6,663 nt of DNA. Source: Betaproteobacteria bacterium RIFCSPLOWO2_02_FULL_68_150. Its GTDB lineage: Bacteria > Pseudomonadota > Gammaproteobacteria > Burkholderiales > SG8-39. The notes under the pieces were generated by a model. The model made no database searches and was not told the origin of the DNA. It worked only from the letters and a program-made list of their open reading frames with translations. Position 1 is the stretch's first letter; each line of letters opens with the position of its first letter. This document shows, in pieces, positions 1 through 5,174 of the stretch. Position numbers and translations under genes: made by a program. The stretch lies in NCBI GenBank assembly GCA_001771975.1, contig MERE01000196.1, forward strand, positions 1 through 6,663, given 5' to 3'.

Positions 1-459
1 CCAGGTGCGCTCGCTGACATCGTTGCCGATGGTCCAGCCGAACACGTAGTCGAGCGCCTTGTCCTGGGGAATCTTCCGGCCCTGCTTGCCGATCACAGCG
101 ACGAGTTCCCCCTCGTACTGGAACACCTCGCCGGAATCCTTCGGCTTGACAATTGCGTCCTCGTGCGCGCAGAGCGCGTTGTTGGCGCGGTAGCCGATGT
201 CCGGTCGCTGCGGGAACTGCGGCTCGACGCCCCTGCGTTTGGCCGACTGGATGATGTGGTCGCGGTAATTGATCCCCACGCAGAAGAACGTGGACGGCAC
301 CGTGGGAATCAGCAGCTTCACCGACGAGAGCGCATGCTTCGTCGAGGTTTCCTTGTGCGCGCCCCACGGCGCGCCGTCCACGGCAACCACGCTGTCGCCG
401 TCCATTCTGCCGTAGGACACCTTTTCACCTGCCTGAAACCGGCACCATTTCGTGGTCAT
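1..459 (-). CDS. Fumarylacetoacetate hydrolase (FAA) family protein, N-terminal 153 residues, cut by window edge
   Basis: Translating the minus strand from the ATG at 459-457 gives 153 uninterrupted codons that run off the left edge. A GGGAGA ribosome binding site lies just upstream (about 468-473). Family hallmarks are visible: FFCVGINYRDH (residues 58-68), then QYEGELVAVIG (114-124) with the E-x-E pair E116/E118, and GNDVSER (145-151) with D147. In characterised FAA hydrolases these acidic residues bind the divalent metal. Members are cytosolic enzymes that cleave or isomerise beta-diketo or oxo-acid compounds, for example fumarylacetoacetate, fumarylpyruvate or the hydroxyhepta-dienedioate isomerase/decarboxylase of homoprotocatechuate breakdown. 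The usual length is about 280 residues, so roughly 130 lie outside. The gene is divergent from the aldolase gene at 713, with a shared 253-bp intergenic region. The exact substrate cannot be read from this half; the family call is firm. Confidence 0.92.
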   Translation of the reverse strand, partial: MTTKWCRFQAGEKVSYGRMDGDSVVAVDGAPWGAHKETSTKHALSSVKLLIPTVPSTFFCVGINYRDHIIQSAKRRGVEPQFPQRPDIGYRANNALCAHEDAIVKPKDSGEVFQYEGELVAVIGKQGRKIPQDKALDYVFGWTIGNDVSERTW

Positions 460-712
460 TGGAGATCTCCCTTCGTGTCAGCAGTAGATAGGGGTGAGTG
501 TAACGTTTCCAAGCTCTCGTCGCAGCCGCGATGAAAGCTACGCTTCTTCCTCCTTCCCCCTTGACGGGGGAAGGTCAGGATGGGGGTGATGTCATTCCAC
601 CCCTTCAGGGGCTGAGTGGCTCTGGTGGACAGTCTCGATCGCGCGTGGCCGATGGCCAGAATCCGCGCAGAGGAGTAGATTGTGCCCTCCCCAACTTGTC
701 ATAGGAGGCATC
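460..712. other. Divergent intergenic region between FAA hydrolase and aldolase genes
   Basis: These 253 bp must hold the promoters of both divergent genes, but I see no convincing -35/-10 pair. The middle carries a solitary palindromic repeat (listed separately) followed by a small CCCCTTCAGGGG hairpin (about 596-607). A 57-codon plus-strand frame from the ATG at 531 crosses the repeat and has no ribosome binding site; I take it as non-coding. The right end holds the AGGAGG (703-708) that sets the aldolase start. An imperfect TGGCCGATGGCCA repeat (about 646-658) could be an operator, but support is weak. Confidence 0.6.
552..589 (+). repeat. Solitary REP-like palindrome, copy 1
   Basis: A 9-bp perfect stem, CCTTCCCCC (552-560) against GGGGGAAGG (566-574), has loop TTGAC and is followed by a G-rich tail ending GGATGGGGGTGA. 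The same stem-plus-tail unit occurs twice more in the window (4875-4911 plus orientation, 4937-4974 minus orientation), so this is a dispersed repeat and not a gene-specific terminator. Unlike the other two copies, it lacks an opposed partner. Such units are common intergenic repeats in GC-rich proteobacteria. Confidence 0.8.
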
Positions 713-1501
713 ATGGCTGTGGCCAAACTGACGAGCAGGCCTGCCAGGAAACAACCGTCGGTGAAAGACCGGGTCAGCGAGGACGAGTGGAAGGTGCGCA
801 CCGACCTCGCCGCTGCCTACCACCTGGCCGCCATCTACGGTTGGACGGACATCATCCTTACGCACTTCTCGGCGCGAGTGCCCGGCGCCGACGACCAGTT
901 CCTTCTCAATGCCTATGGCCTGATGTTCGACGAGGTCACCGCCTCCAATCTCGTGAAAGTCGACCACGAGGGCAATATTCTCCAGGACATCACGGGCTTC
1001 GGGATCAACCAGGCCGGCTTCGTCATCCACGGGTGCATCCATGCTGCACGCGCCGACGCGCAATGCGTCCTGCATACGCATACCCGGGCGGGCATTGCGG
1101 TGTCGGCCATGTCCGAAGGCGTGCTGCCTCTCAGCCAGCATTCCATGCGCATTGTCGGGGATGTGACCTATCATGACTATGAAGGCATCGCTCTGGATCT
1201 CGACGAGCGTACCCGCCTCGCACGCGACCTTGGGCCCACCAGCCGCAGCATGGTGTTGAAGAACCACGGGCTGCTGGCGCTTGGCCGCACGGTACCCGAG
1301 GCATTCATGCATATGTACTTCTTCGAGCAGGCGTGCCGGATCCAGGTCGATGCGATGGCGGCCGGACGTGACCGGATCACGCTCATATCTGACGGCGCGG
1401 TTGAGCGCACGCGCGCCCAGGTCAACAGGCCGCGCGAGCGCCGGGATTGGCCGGCACTGCTGCGCATGCTCGATCGACGGCAGGCGGACTTTCGCAGTTA
1501 A
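713..1501 (+). CDS. Class II aldolase/adducin family protein
   Basis: The protein has 262 residues. The ATG at 713 is chosen because AGGAGG lies 4 nt upstream; an in-frame TTG at 680 lacks such a site. The fold is that of the zinc-dependent class II aldolases (L-fuculose-1-phosphate aldolase, RhaD, AraD, adducin head). Two metal-binding histidines lie in HTHTRAG (H121, H123) and the third in KNHGLLALG (H185). N-terminal to these are GWTDIILTHFSARVPG (43-58), NAYGLMFDEVT (66-76) and NQAGFVIHGCIHAARAD (99-115). By spacing to the histidine pair, the catalytic Glu of fuculose-phosphate aldolase (E73) corresponds here to G102. The metal site is therefore kept but the classical acid/base is missing, as in adducin-like members. 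The protein is cytosolic, with no signal peptide. It is probably co-transcribed with the gene at 1525 and divergent from the FAA hydrolase, which suggests a shared catabolic route. It may act as an aldolase or a decarboxylase on a phosphate-free substrate; the substrate is unknown. Confidence 0.92.
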   Translation: MAVAKLTSRPARKQPSVKDRVSEDEWKVRTDLAAAYHLAAIYGWTDIILTHFSARVPGADDQFLLNAYGLMFDEVTASNLVKVDHEGNILQDITGFGINQAGFVIHGCIHAARADAQCVLHTHTRAGIAVSAMSEGVLPLSQHSMRIVGDVTYHDYEGIALDLDERTRLARDLGPTSRSMVLKNHGLLALGRTVPEAFMHMYFFEQACRIQVDAMAAGRDRITLISDGAVERTRAQVNRPRERRDWPALLRMLDRRQADFRS

Positions 1502-1524
1502 ATCGGCCATAAGGAGATGGAGAC

Positions 1525-2415
1525 TTGGACAAGATCCGAATCCAATTCACGCTGTTTTCCGCGTTCTACTCGCCGCTTATCTCCGCGATGTCGGGGGGAT
1601 TTCTCAAGGCGGAAGGCCTGGATCCGGAGTGGTCGGTTGCGCCGGCGGGCGTCTCGGCGCTTGCCGCCTTGAACGATGGCTCCGCACACATCGTCCAATC
1701 CGCCCTGAGCCAGGGGTTCACGTCACTCAACAAGGGAGAGACACCGGGCGCAGTTCACTTCGCCCAGATCAACGAGATGGACGGGTTCTTCCTGACCGGA
1801 CGCGCGGCGGATCCTGCCTTCACCTGGAAAAAGCTGGAAGGCGCCGAGGTCGTCATGTTCAAGGGCGGACAGCCGCTCGACATGTTCAAGTATGCGTGCC
1901 ACAAGGCCGGCATCGACTTTGCCCGGATCAAGTCCATCGGCCTCGGCAGCGCCGCCGAGATCGACCGCGCCTTCCGCCAGGGGCAGGGGATGTATGTTCA
2001 GCAGCAGGGCCCCTTCCCTCAGCAACTGCAGGCCGACGGCATCGGGTATGTCGTGGCACAGGTTGGCAAGCAGATCGGCCCCTGCGGTTTCTCCAGCGTT
2101 GCGGCGACTCGTGACTGGCTCAAGACGGATATGGCCAAGGCATTCATACGTGCCTATAAGAAGACCCGGGCCTACATGAACGATACGCCGGCTGTCGAGA
2201 TCGCCAGGGCGGAAAAGCCGTATTTCCCCGCTATCGATGAAAGCGTTCTCGCCGACTGCATCGCAACGTATCAGCGGCTTGGCTGCTGGACGCGGCACGT
2301 TGAAATCACGCAGGCAGCGTATGAGAAAACGCTGGATGTCTACGAATACAACGGGCTGTTGAAGCAGCGCTATCGCTACGACCAGGTCTGCGCGGCGCCG
2401 CCGGCCGCCGATTAG
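1525..2415 (+). CDS. NMT1/THI5-like (SsuA-type) substrate-binding-fold protein without signal peptide
   Basis: The protein has 296 residues and a TTG start at 1525, with AAGGAG (1511-1516) ideally placed 8 nt upstream. An in-frame stop at 1510-1512 excludes a longer N-terminus. It starts MDKIRIQFTLFSAFYSPLIS and lacks the charged-hydrophobic-AxA pattern of a signal peptide. The layout resembles SsuA/TauA/THI5-type binding proteins: an early ligand-pocket segment (YSPLISAMSGGFLKAEGLDP, about 15-34), an ALAALNDGSAHIVQSALSQG stretch (about 46-65), a mid-protein LEGAEVVMFKGG segment, and a C-terminal helix with RAYKKTRAYM. It follows the aldolase gene by 23 bp and so sits in the same operon; no ABC permease or ATPase is present nearby. 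Without export it could be a cytosolic binding protein or an enzyme on this fold, as THI5 and, to my recollection, 4,5-dihydroxyphthalate decarboxylase are. The THI5 CCCFC-type motif is absent, so pyrimidine synthase activity is unlikely. Confidence 0.82.
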   Translation: MDKIRIQFTLFSAFYSPLISAMSGGFLKAEGLDPEWSVAPAGVSALAALNDGSAHIVQSALSQGFTSLNKGETPGAVHFAQINEMDGFFLTGRAADPAFTWKKLEGAEVVMFKGGQPLDMFKYACHKAGIDFARIKSIGLGSAAEIDRAFRQGQGMYVQQQGPFPQQLQADGIGYVVAQVGKQIGPCGFSSVAATRDWLKTDMAKAFIRAYKKTRAYMNDTPAVEIARAEKPYFPAIDESVLADCIATYQRLGCWTRHVEITQAAYEKTLDVYEYNGLLKQRYRYDQVCAAPPAAD

Positions 2416-2424
2416 AGACGACAC

Positions 2425-2453
2425 GGGCCGTAACCTTCATTTTGTTACGGCCT
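2425..2453 (+). terminator. Hairpin after the aldolase/binding-protein operon
   Basis: A perfect 9-bp inverted repeat, GGCCGTAAC (2426-2434) with GTTACGGCC (2444-2452), has a 9-nt loop, and a G-U pair could extend it by one. It starts 10 bp after the stop codon of the gene at 1525, where a transcription terminator is expected. No run of T follows (TCTCAGAC), so it may be a weak or Rho-assisted terminator, or an mRNA-stabilising 3' hairpin. Confidence 0.5.
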
Positions 2454-2634
2454 CTCAGACATCGTACTTGCGTCACCCAGGATTGATCGCCACACCAGAC
2501 GGCCGCTCTTGGCGCGTCCGCTCCAGGGCGTTGTTAGGCAACGGTTGACGCATCGAGAGTCAGCGCACGGCACGCATGATGTTGACGCGCAACGGCAGAT
2601 CGAGCTTTCCTCGACGCTCATAGGGCTTAACCGC

Positions 2635-2829
2635 CTAATCCAAGTCAACGCCAACAACATCGCCGGCTTCAAATTCGTCCGGGACTGTGCCGTCACCCAT
2701 GCCGGTTACCATGGCTGCCAGGCTTTCGCTCTGCTTCACAAAATATTCGGCGCTGATTGGGTCATAGAAACGTTGACCGATAGCAACATCGCAGAACTTG
2801 ATACGGCGACGGGGAGGATGAGCAGCCAT
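2635..2829 (-). CDS. Small conserved-looking hypothetical protein, 64 residues
   Basis: The frame is open further upstream (to an ATG at 2940), but only the part from the ATG at 2829 has protein-like character. The upstream part is low in hydrophobics and overlaps the edge of a transposase remnant. The 64-residue product begins MAAHPPRRRIKF and contains VAIGQRFYDPISAEYFVKQS (15-34), a VTGMGDGT turn (41-48) and an acidic tail DEFEAGDVVGVD (51-62). The G-x-x-F-x-D-P-x-x-x-E-x-F-V-K pattern resembles, from memory, short uncharacterised proteins scattered through Burkholderiales and pseudomonad genomes and phage-like regions. It has no membrane segment or signal peptide and is probably a small soluble beta-rich protein. 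The ribosome binding site is weak (GGCGAG). The gene stands alone among insertion-sequence debris, which fits an accessory origin. No function can be assigned. Confidence 0.6.
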   Translation of the reverse strand: MAAHPPRRRIKFCDVAIGQRFYDPISAEYFVKQSESLAAMVTGMGDGTVPDEFEAGDVVGVDLD

Positions 2830-2932
2830 GCGAACTCGCCAAGAAATGCGTTTGGGCGTGAACTGAGGGCAGTTTACCCGCGAAGTGCTGGTTCTAGCAG
2901 GAAAGGCACGCCAGAAGCTAGTCTCGAGGGTG

Positions 2933-3067
2933 CCCGACATAACGCACCAAGTGCTCGTAGCGGCCGGGAATGTGCTTGCAAAGCAACGCCAGGCACCGGG
3001 CGCCCGGCATGAGCTGAAAGTTGCGCTTCAGGCTGGCATGCATCTTCCAGCGGTAGAACCTGCTGAT
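2933..3067 (-). pseudogene. IS91-type transposase remnant (C-terminal part)
   Basis: Within a minus-strand open stretch (3166 to 2918), residues encoded by about 3067-2933 read FYRWKMHASLKRNF followed by QLMPGARCLALL and KHIPGRYEHLVRYVG. This resembles the C-terminal region of IS91-family rolling-circle (Y2, HUH) transposases, where a YRSKM...KRNF segment precedes KHIPD...HLVRYYGWYSN. Homology stops abruptly after YVG, where WYSN would be expected, and nothing upstream of the FYRWKM segment matches the family. About 45 codons remain of a protein near 400 residues. The catalytic HUH and tyrosine motifs are gone, so this is an inactive relic. It marks past mobile-element activity beside the small gene at 2635-2829. 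The family assignment rests on remembered motifs, not on a search. Confidence 0.55.
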
Positions 3068-3190
3068 CCCGCGGCGCGCCCACACTCGCCGCCATGGCAC
3101 CACCGGCATGGCAAAGTTCCACAAGGAGGAGCTTGAGGCGTCGCTACACGAAACGCGGCGCCGCACAAAATAATGTTCACCACGGGCGCC

Positions 3191-4204
3191 TTAGCGCGAA
3201 TCCTCCAGGCGAATGTTGGCGTCTGCTGCCAGCTTCGACAGTTTCGCAATTTCGGCGCGGATGTGCGCGCCGAGTTCATCCGCCGTGCTCGCCACCACCG
3301 TGCTGCCATCCGCGGTGAGGCGATTGCGGATTTCGGGCGATTGCATGGCGCTCACGACTCCCGCATTGAGGACATTGATTACGCTGCGCGGCGTCTTTGC
3401 GGGGGCGAGCATGCAATACCATCCAAAGAACGAATAACCTGGCACGCCGGATTCGGCGATGGTCGGTATTTCGGGTGCCGCGTCGGCGCGCTTTTCGCTT
3501 GAGACGGCAAGACCTCTGAGCCTGCCCGATCGAACATGCGACAGCGTCGCGATGATCGAGAGCATGCTCATCTGGATTTGGCCGGCGATGAGATCGTTCA
3601 TTGCGGGGCCCGTGCCCTTATACGGCACGTGCAGAATATCCACGTGCGCCATGCTCTTGAACAGCTCGGTGGCGAGATGCTGGATTCCGCCCGCGCCGGA
3701 CGAACCATAGCTGAGCGCGCCGGGTTTAGCCTTGGCGAGTGCGATCAGCTCCGTCACGTTTCTCACCGGTAGCGAAGGATGCGCGAGCATCAGCAGCGGC
3801 TGTCGGCTCAGGAGCGAGATCGGCTCGAAGCCATTGATCGGATCGTAGGGTGTCTTGCGCAAGACGGCATTGGCTGCGTAGCTGCTCGAGACAACGAGCA
3901 GGGTATAGCCGTCCGGCTGCGCTCTCGCAACTAGCTCTATGCCGATATTGCCTCCCCCACCCGGTCGATTGTCGACCACGAATTGTTGCCCGAACTGCGC
4001 GAAGAGGCGCGCCGAGAGGGACCGCGCGAGGATATCGGTTCCGCCACCTGGCGCAAACGCGACGACGATCCGTACGGGGCGCACAGGATACTTCTCCTGG
4101 GCGGATGCCACGACGGCAGCGGCCGCAAGCGCAATACCGAATACAGCATGAAAGGTCGTGTTCCCGCGTCGTGCGGGACTCGCCAATTCTGGACCTCGCA
4201 ACAT
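3191..4204 (-). CDS. Bug/TctC family tripartite tricarboxylate transporter substrate-binding protein
   Basis: The protein has 337 residues, the usual size with a slightly long N-terminus. The ATG at 4204 is supported by AAGGAGG (plus-strand positions 4210-4216) 5 nt upstream. A signal peptide is clear: ARR near residue 11-13, hydrophobic core FGIALAAAAVVASA, and probable cleavage after A35 (ASA|QEK). Mature-protein hallmarks of the family follow in order: FAPGGGTDILAR (50-61), DNRPGGGGNIG (78-88), DGYTLL (98-103), YGSSGAGGIQHLATELF (166-182), HVPYKGTGPAMNDLIAGQ (192-209), LRGLAVSSEKR (229-239) and PEIPTIAESGVPGY (244-257). Such proteins bind carboxylated or other small polar ligands in the periplasm. 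Most of the hundreds found in Burkholderiales are orphans lacking the TctA/TctB membrane parts, as here. The ligand is not predictable. The gene is monocistronic and oriented away from the repeat cluster. Confidence 0.95.
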   Translation of the reverse strand: MLRGPELASPARRGNTTFHAVFGIALAAAAVVASAQEKYPVRPVRIVVAFAPGGGTDILARSLSARLFAQFGQQFVVDNRPGGGGNIGIELVARAQPDGYTLLVVSSSYAANAVLRKTPYDPINGFEPISLLSRQPLLMLAHPSLPVRNVTELIALAKAKPGALSYGSSGAGGIQHLATELFKSMAHVDILHVPYKGTGPAMNDLIAGQIQMSMLSIIATLSHVRSGRLRGLAVSSEKRADAAPEIPTIAESGVPGYSFFGWYCMLAPAKTPRSVINVLNAGVVSAMQSPEIRNRLTADGSTVVASTADELGAHIRAEIAKLSKLAADANIRLEDSR

Positions 4205-4439
4205 GACTTCCTCCTTATCGCAGACAATCGACTTACCGCGGCCCTAGTCCCAATGCCGTCGACGCGTTAGATGCCGTGCACGAGTCGCGTCGTAGACGTC
4301 GCCGGGAGCACGATCGCACTATACCGATCTTTCGGGAAAAAGGGCGAGGCTCCCATGACATCGCCTTAGGCGTTACCCATTGCGCGCGCCAAGCGCGATT
4401 TACTCAGCGCAGGGGAGTAGCTCGGGCCGCGAGGCGTAC

Positions 4440-4599
4440 TCGAGTCGTCGCGAGCAGTTCATGCAAGTCCACATACGCCGACTATCCGAAGGCTTCAACC
4501 ATTTCGTCACCTCCATAGCTGCTCCGGTTGCTTCCGGCTGGAGCGGGTTGCCGGGTGGGGCTTTCACCCACTGGAAAGCGCCGCCTTATCACGGCGCAC
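4440..4599 (-). other. Possible truncated group II intron 5' end (or dispersed repeat with its small ORF)
   Basis: Read on the minus strand from 4599, the sequence begins GTGCGCC, matching the GUGYG 5' boundary typical of group II introns. A chain of short stems follows: GCGCC with GGCGC, GTGGG with CCCAC around a TGAAAGC loop, and CCGG with CCGG. A 38-codon minus-strand frame starting at 4516 begins MEVTKWLKPSDS. I recall this N-terminus from many short annotated ORFs in proteobacterial genomes, a sign of a repeated element and not a unique gene. I see no reverse transcriptase and no domain V hairpin in the rest of the intergenic region, so at most a 5' domain I fragment remains. The lower limit near 4440 is a guess. 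Confidence 0.38.
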
Positions 4600-4627
4600 A
4601 CCCGGAGCGGTCATTTACGTTTTTCTG

Positions 4628-4771
4628 ATGGACGATGTGTCGGAAGAGGAACGCAAGGCCGTTGCGCGTCAGGTGGCGGATAAGATCATCGCGAGCCTGA
4701 AGGAAGAGGCATTGCTGGAACCTAAGGAACCTCTGGTTAACCTGAAATTGTCATTGCGAGGAACGACGTGA
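4628..4771 (+). CDS. Possible small protein or gene fragment, 47 residues
   Basis: The ATG at 4628 opens 47 codons ending at a TGA (4769-4771). The first 34 residues look like real protein: MDDVSEEERKAVARQ followed by VADKIIASLKEEALLEPKEP, a charged amphipathic helix with GC-rich third positions. The last residues (LSLRGTT) are encoded by the left arm of the inverted-repeat element at 4741-4839, so the natural end was probably altered by insertion of that element. The frame stays open upstream across the intron-like stretch, and there is no good ribosome binding site (GGAG lies about 20 nt before the ATG). It could be a small gene or the leftover piece of a disrupted one. No family recognised. 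Confidence 0.38.
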   Translation: MDDVSEEERKAVARQVADKIIASLKEEALLEPKEPLVNLKLSLRGTT

Positions 4772-4839
4772 CGAAGCAATCCCGTGGCACACGAGATCGC
4801 CACGTCGCCTTCGGCTCCTCGCGATGACGGTTTTTCAGG
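4741..4839. repeat. Inverted-repeat element with GTCATTGCGAGG arms (MITE/REP-like)
   Basis: The outer arms CCTGAAA (4741-4747) and TTTCAGG (4833-4839) are exact complements. Inside them GTCATTGCGAGG (4750-4761) faces CCTCGCGATGAC (4817-4828) with one mismatch, and complementarity continues imperfectly through the ACGAAGCAATC stretch. The GTCATTGCGAGGA...ACGAAGCAATC core is, from memory, a widespread dispersed intergenic repeat in bacteria. A run TTTTT (4831-4835) right after the inner stem could let the plus strand act as an intrinsic terminator. The left arm supplies the stop codon of the 47-codon ORF at 4628. Confidence 0.75.
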
Positions 4840-4852
4840 GCTTCCCTAATCT

Positions 4853-4993
4853 TACTGTGTCAAGAAATAGCGGTTCCCTCCCCCTCGACGGGGGAGGGTT
4901 AGGGTGGGGGTGGAGCGTGCAGCAAGCGCAATGTTCTCACCCCCATCCCAACCTTCCCCCGTCAAGGGGGAAGGAGTTGTTCGTGACACAGTA
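4853..4993. repeat. Nested palindromic element with perfect 10-bp terminal inverted repeats
   Basis: TACTGTGTCA (4853-4862) and TGACACAGTA (4984-4993) are perfect complements; GAA/TTC one base further in also pairs. Between them sit two head-to-head copies of the same palindromic unit: copy 2 at 4875-4911 in plus orientation (CCCTCCCCC, loop, GGGGGAGGG plus G-rich tail) and copy 3 at 4937-4974 in minus orientation. The whole 141 bp can fold into one long hairpin or two separate ones. This is the architecture of REP doublets (BIME-like) or a small non-autonomous mobile element. It encodes no protein; ORFs across it are frame accidents. It starts only 13 bp after the preceding repeat. Confidence 0.82.
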
Positions 4994-4996
4994 CGA

Positions 4997-5128
4997 CTAA
5001 AGGATCGTGATCGGACTGTCGTTCTTCGCGATGCGCCCGCGAATGCATTTGTCGAAGTCCGCGCTCGGCGGGCCGTATCCATCGGGGACGATAAAGTCCT
5101 GCCGGATCGGCTGCGGGCGGAACGGGTA
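4997..5128 (-). pseudogene. Possible 3' fragment of a lost gene (43 codons, no start)
   Basis: On the minus strand, a frame bounded upstream by TAA (5131-5129) reads YPFRPQPIRQDFIVPDGYGP, then PSADFDKCIRGRIAKNDSPI and TIL, ending at TAG (4999-4997). It contains no ATG, GTG or TTG. Its composition is protein-like and third codon positions are mostly G or C, unlike the arginine/serine-rich shadow frames around it. The stop lies 4 bp from the terminal repeat of the element at 4853-4993, as if the gene's downstream flank was a repeat insertion site. No family recognised; chance is a real alternative. Confidence 0.28.
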
Positions 5129-5140
5129 TTATTGCCCGTT
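5121..5140 (+). promoter_or_regulatory. Inverted repeat over a TATTAT box upstream of the TPR gene
   Basis: AACGGG (5121-5126) and CCCGTT (5135-5140) form a perfect 6-bp inverted repeat with an 8-nt centre that contains TATTAT (5127-5132), a fair -10 hexamer. It lies about 35-54 bp before the ATG at 5175, a plausible place for promoter plus operator. The matching -35 (GGATCG at 17 bp) is poor, so it may need an activator or be fortuitous. Confidence 0.3.
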
Positions 5141-5174
5141 ACTCTGAACGCCTGCCTGAAGAAAGACACAGACC

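Noticed and set aside
163..534. 123-codon plus-strand frame opposite the FAA hydrolase gene
   Set aside because: Antisense shadow: arginine/histidine-rich, no family motif, while the minus strand carries clear FAA hydrolase motifs.
531..704. 57-codon plus-strand frame across repeat copy 1
   Set aside because: It reads PPSPLTGEG-type residues produced by the palindrome itself and has no ribosome binding site.
605..1510. Long minus-strand frame (301 codons) opposite the aldolase gene
   Set aside because: GC-rich third positions of the aldolase gene keep the antisense frame open; the plus strand has the metal-binding motifs and a ribosome binding site.
2529..2547. CGTTG-TTAGG-CAACG palindrome containing GTTAGGC, considered as an integron attC core site
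   Set aside because: GTTAGGC fits the GTTRRRY core, but I found no partner RYYYAAC site at a suitable distance on either side and no integrase.
2509..3012. 167-codon plus-strand frame in the insertion-sequence debris
   Set aside because: No recognisable motif; it runs antisense to the small 64-residue gene and the transposase remnant, both of which look more protein-like.
4400..4516. Minus-strand 38-codon ORF starting MEVTKWLKPSDS with a C-x-x-C pair
   Set aside because: Not listed as a gene: the recurrent N-terminus suggests a repeat-borne ORF, and the rest (RRMWTCMNCSRRLEY...) shows no known zinc-ribbon pattern beyond one C-x-x-C.
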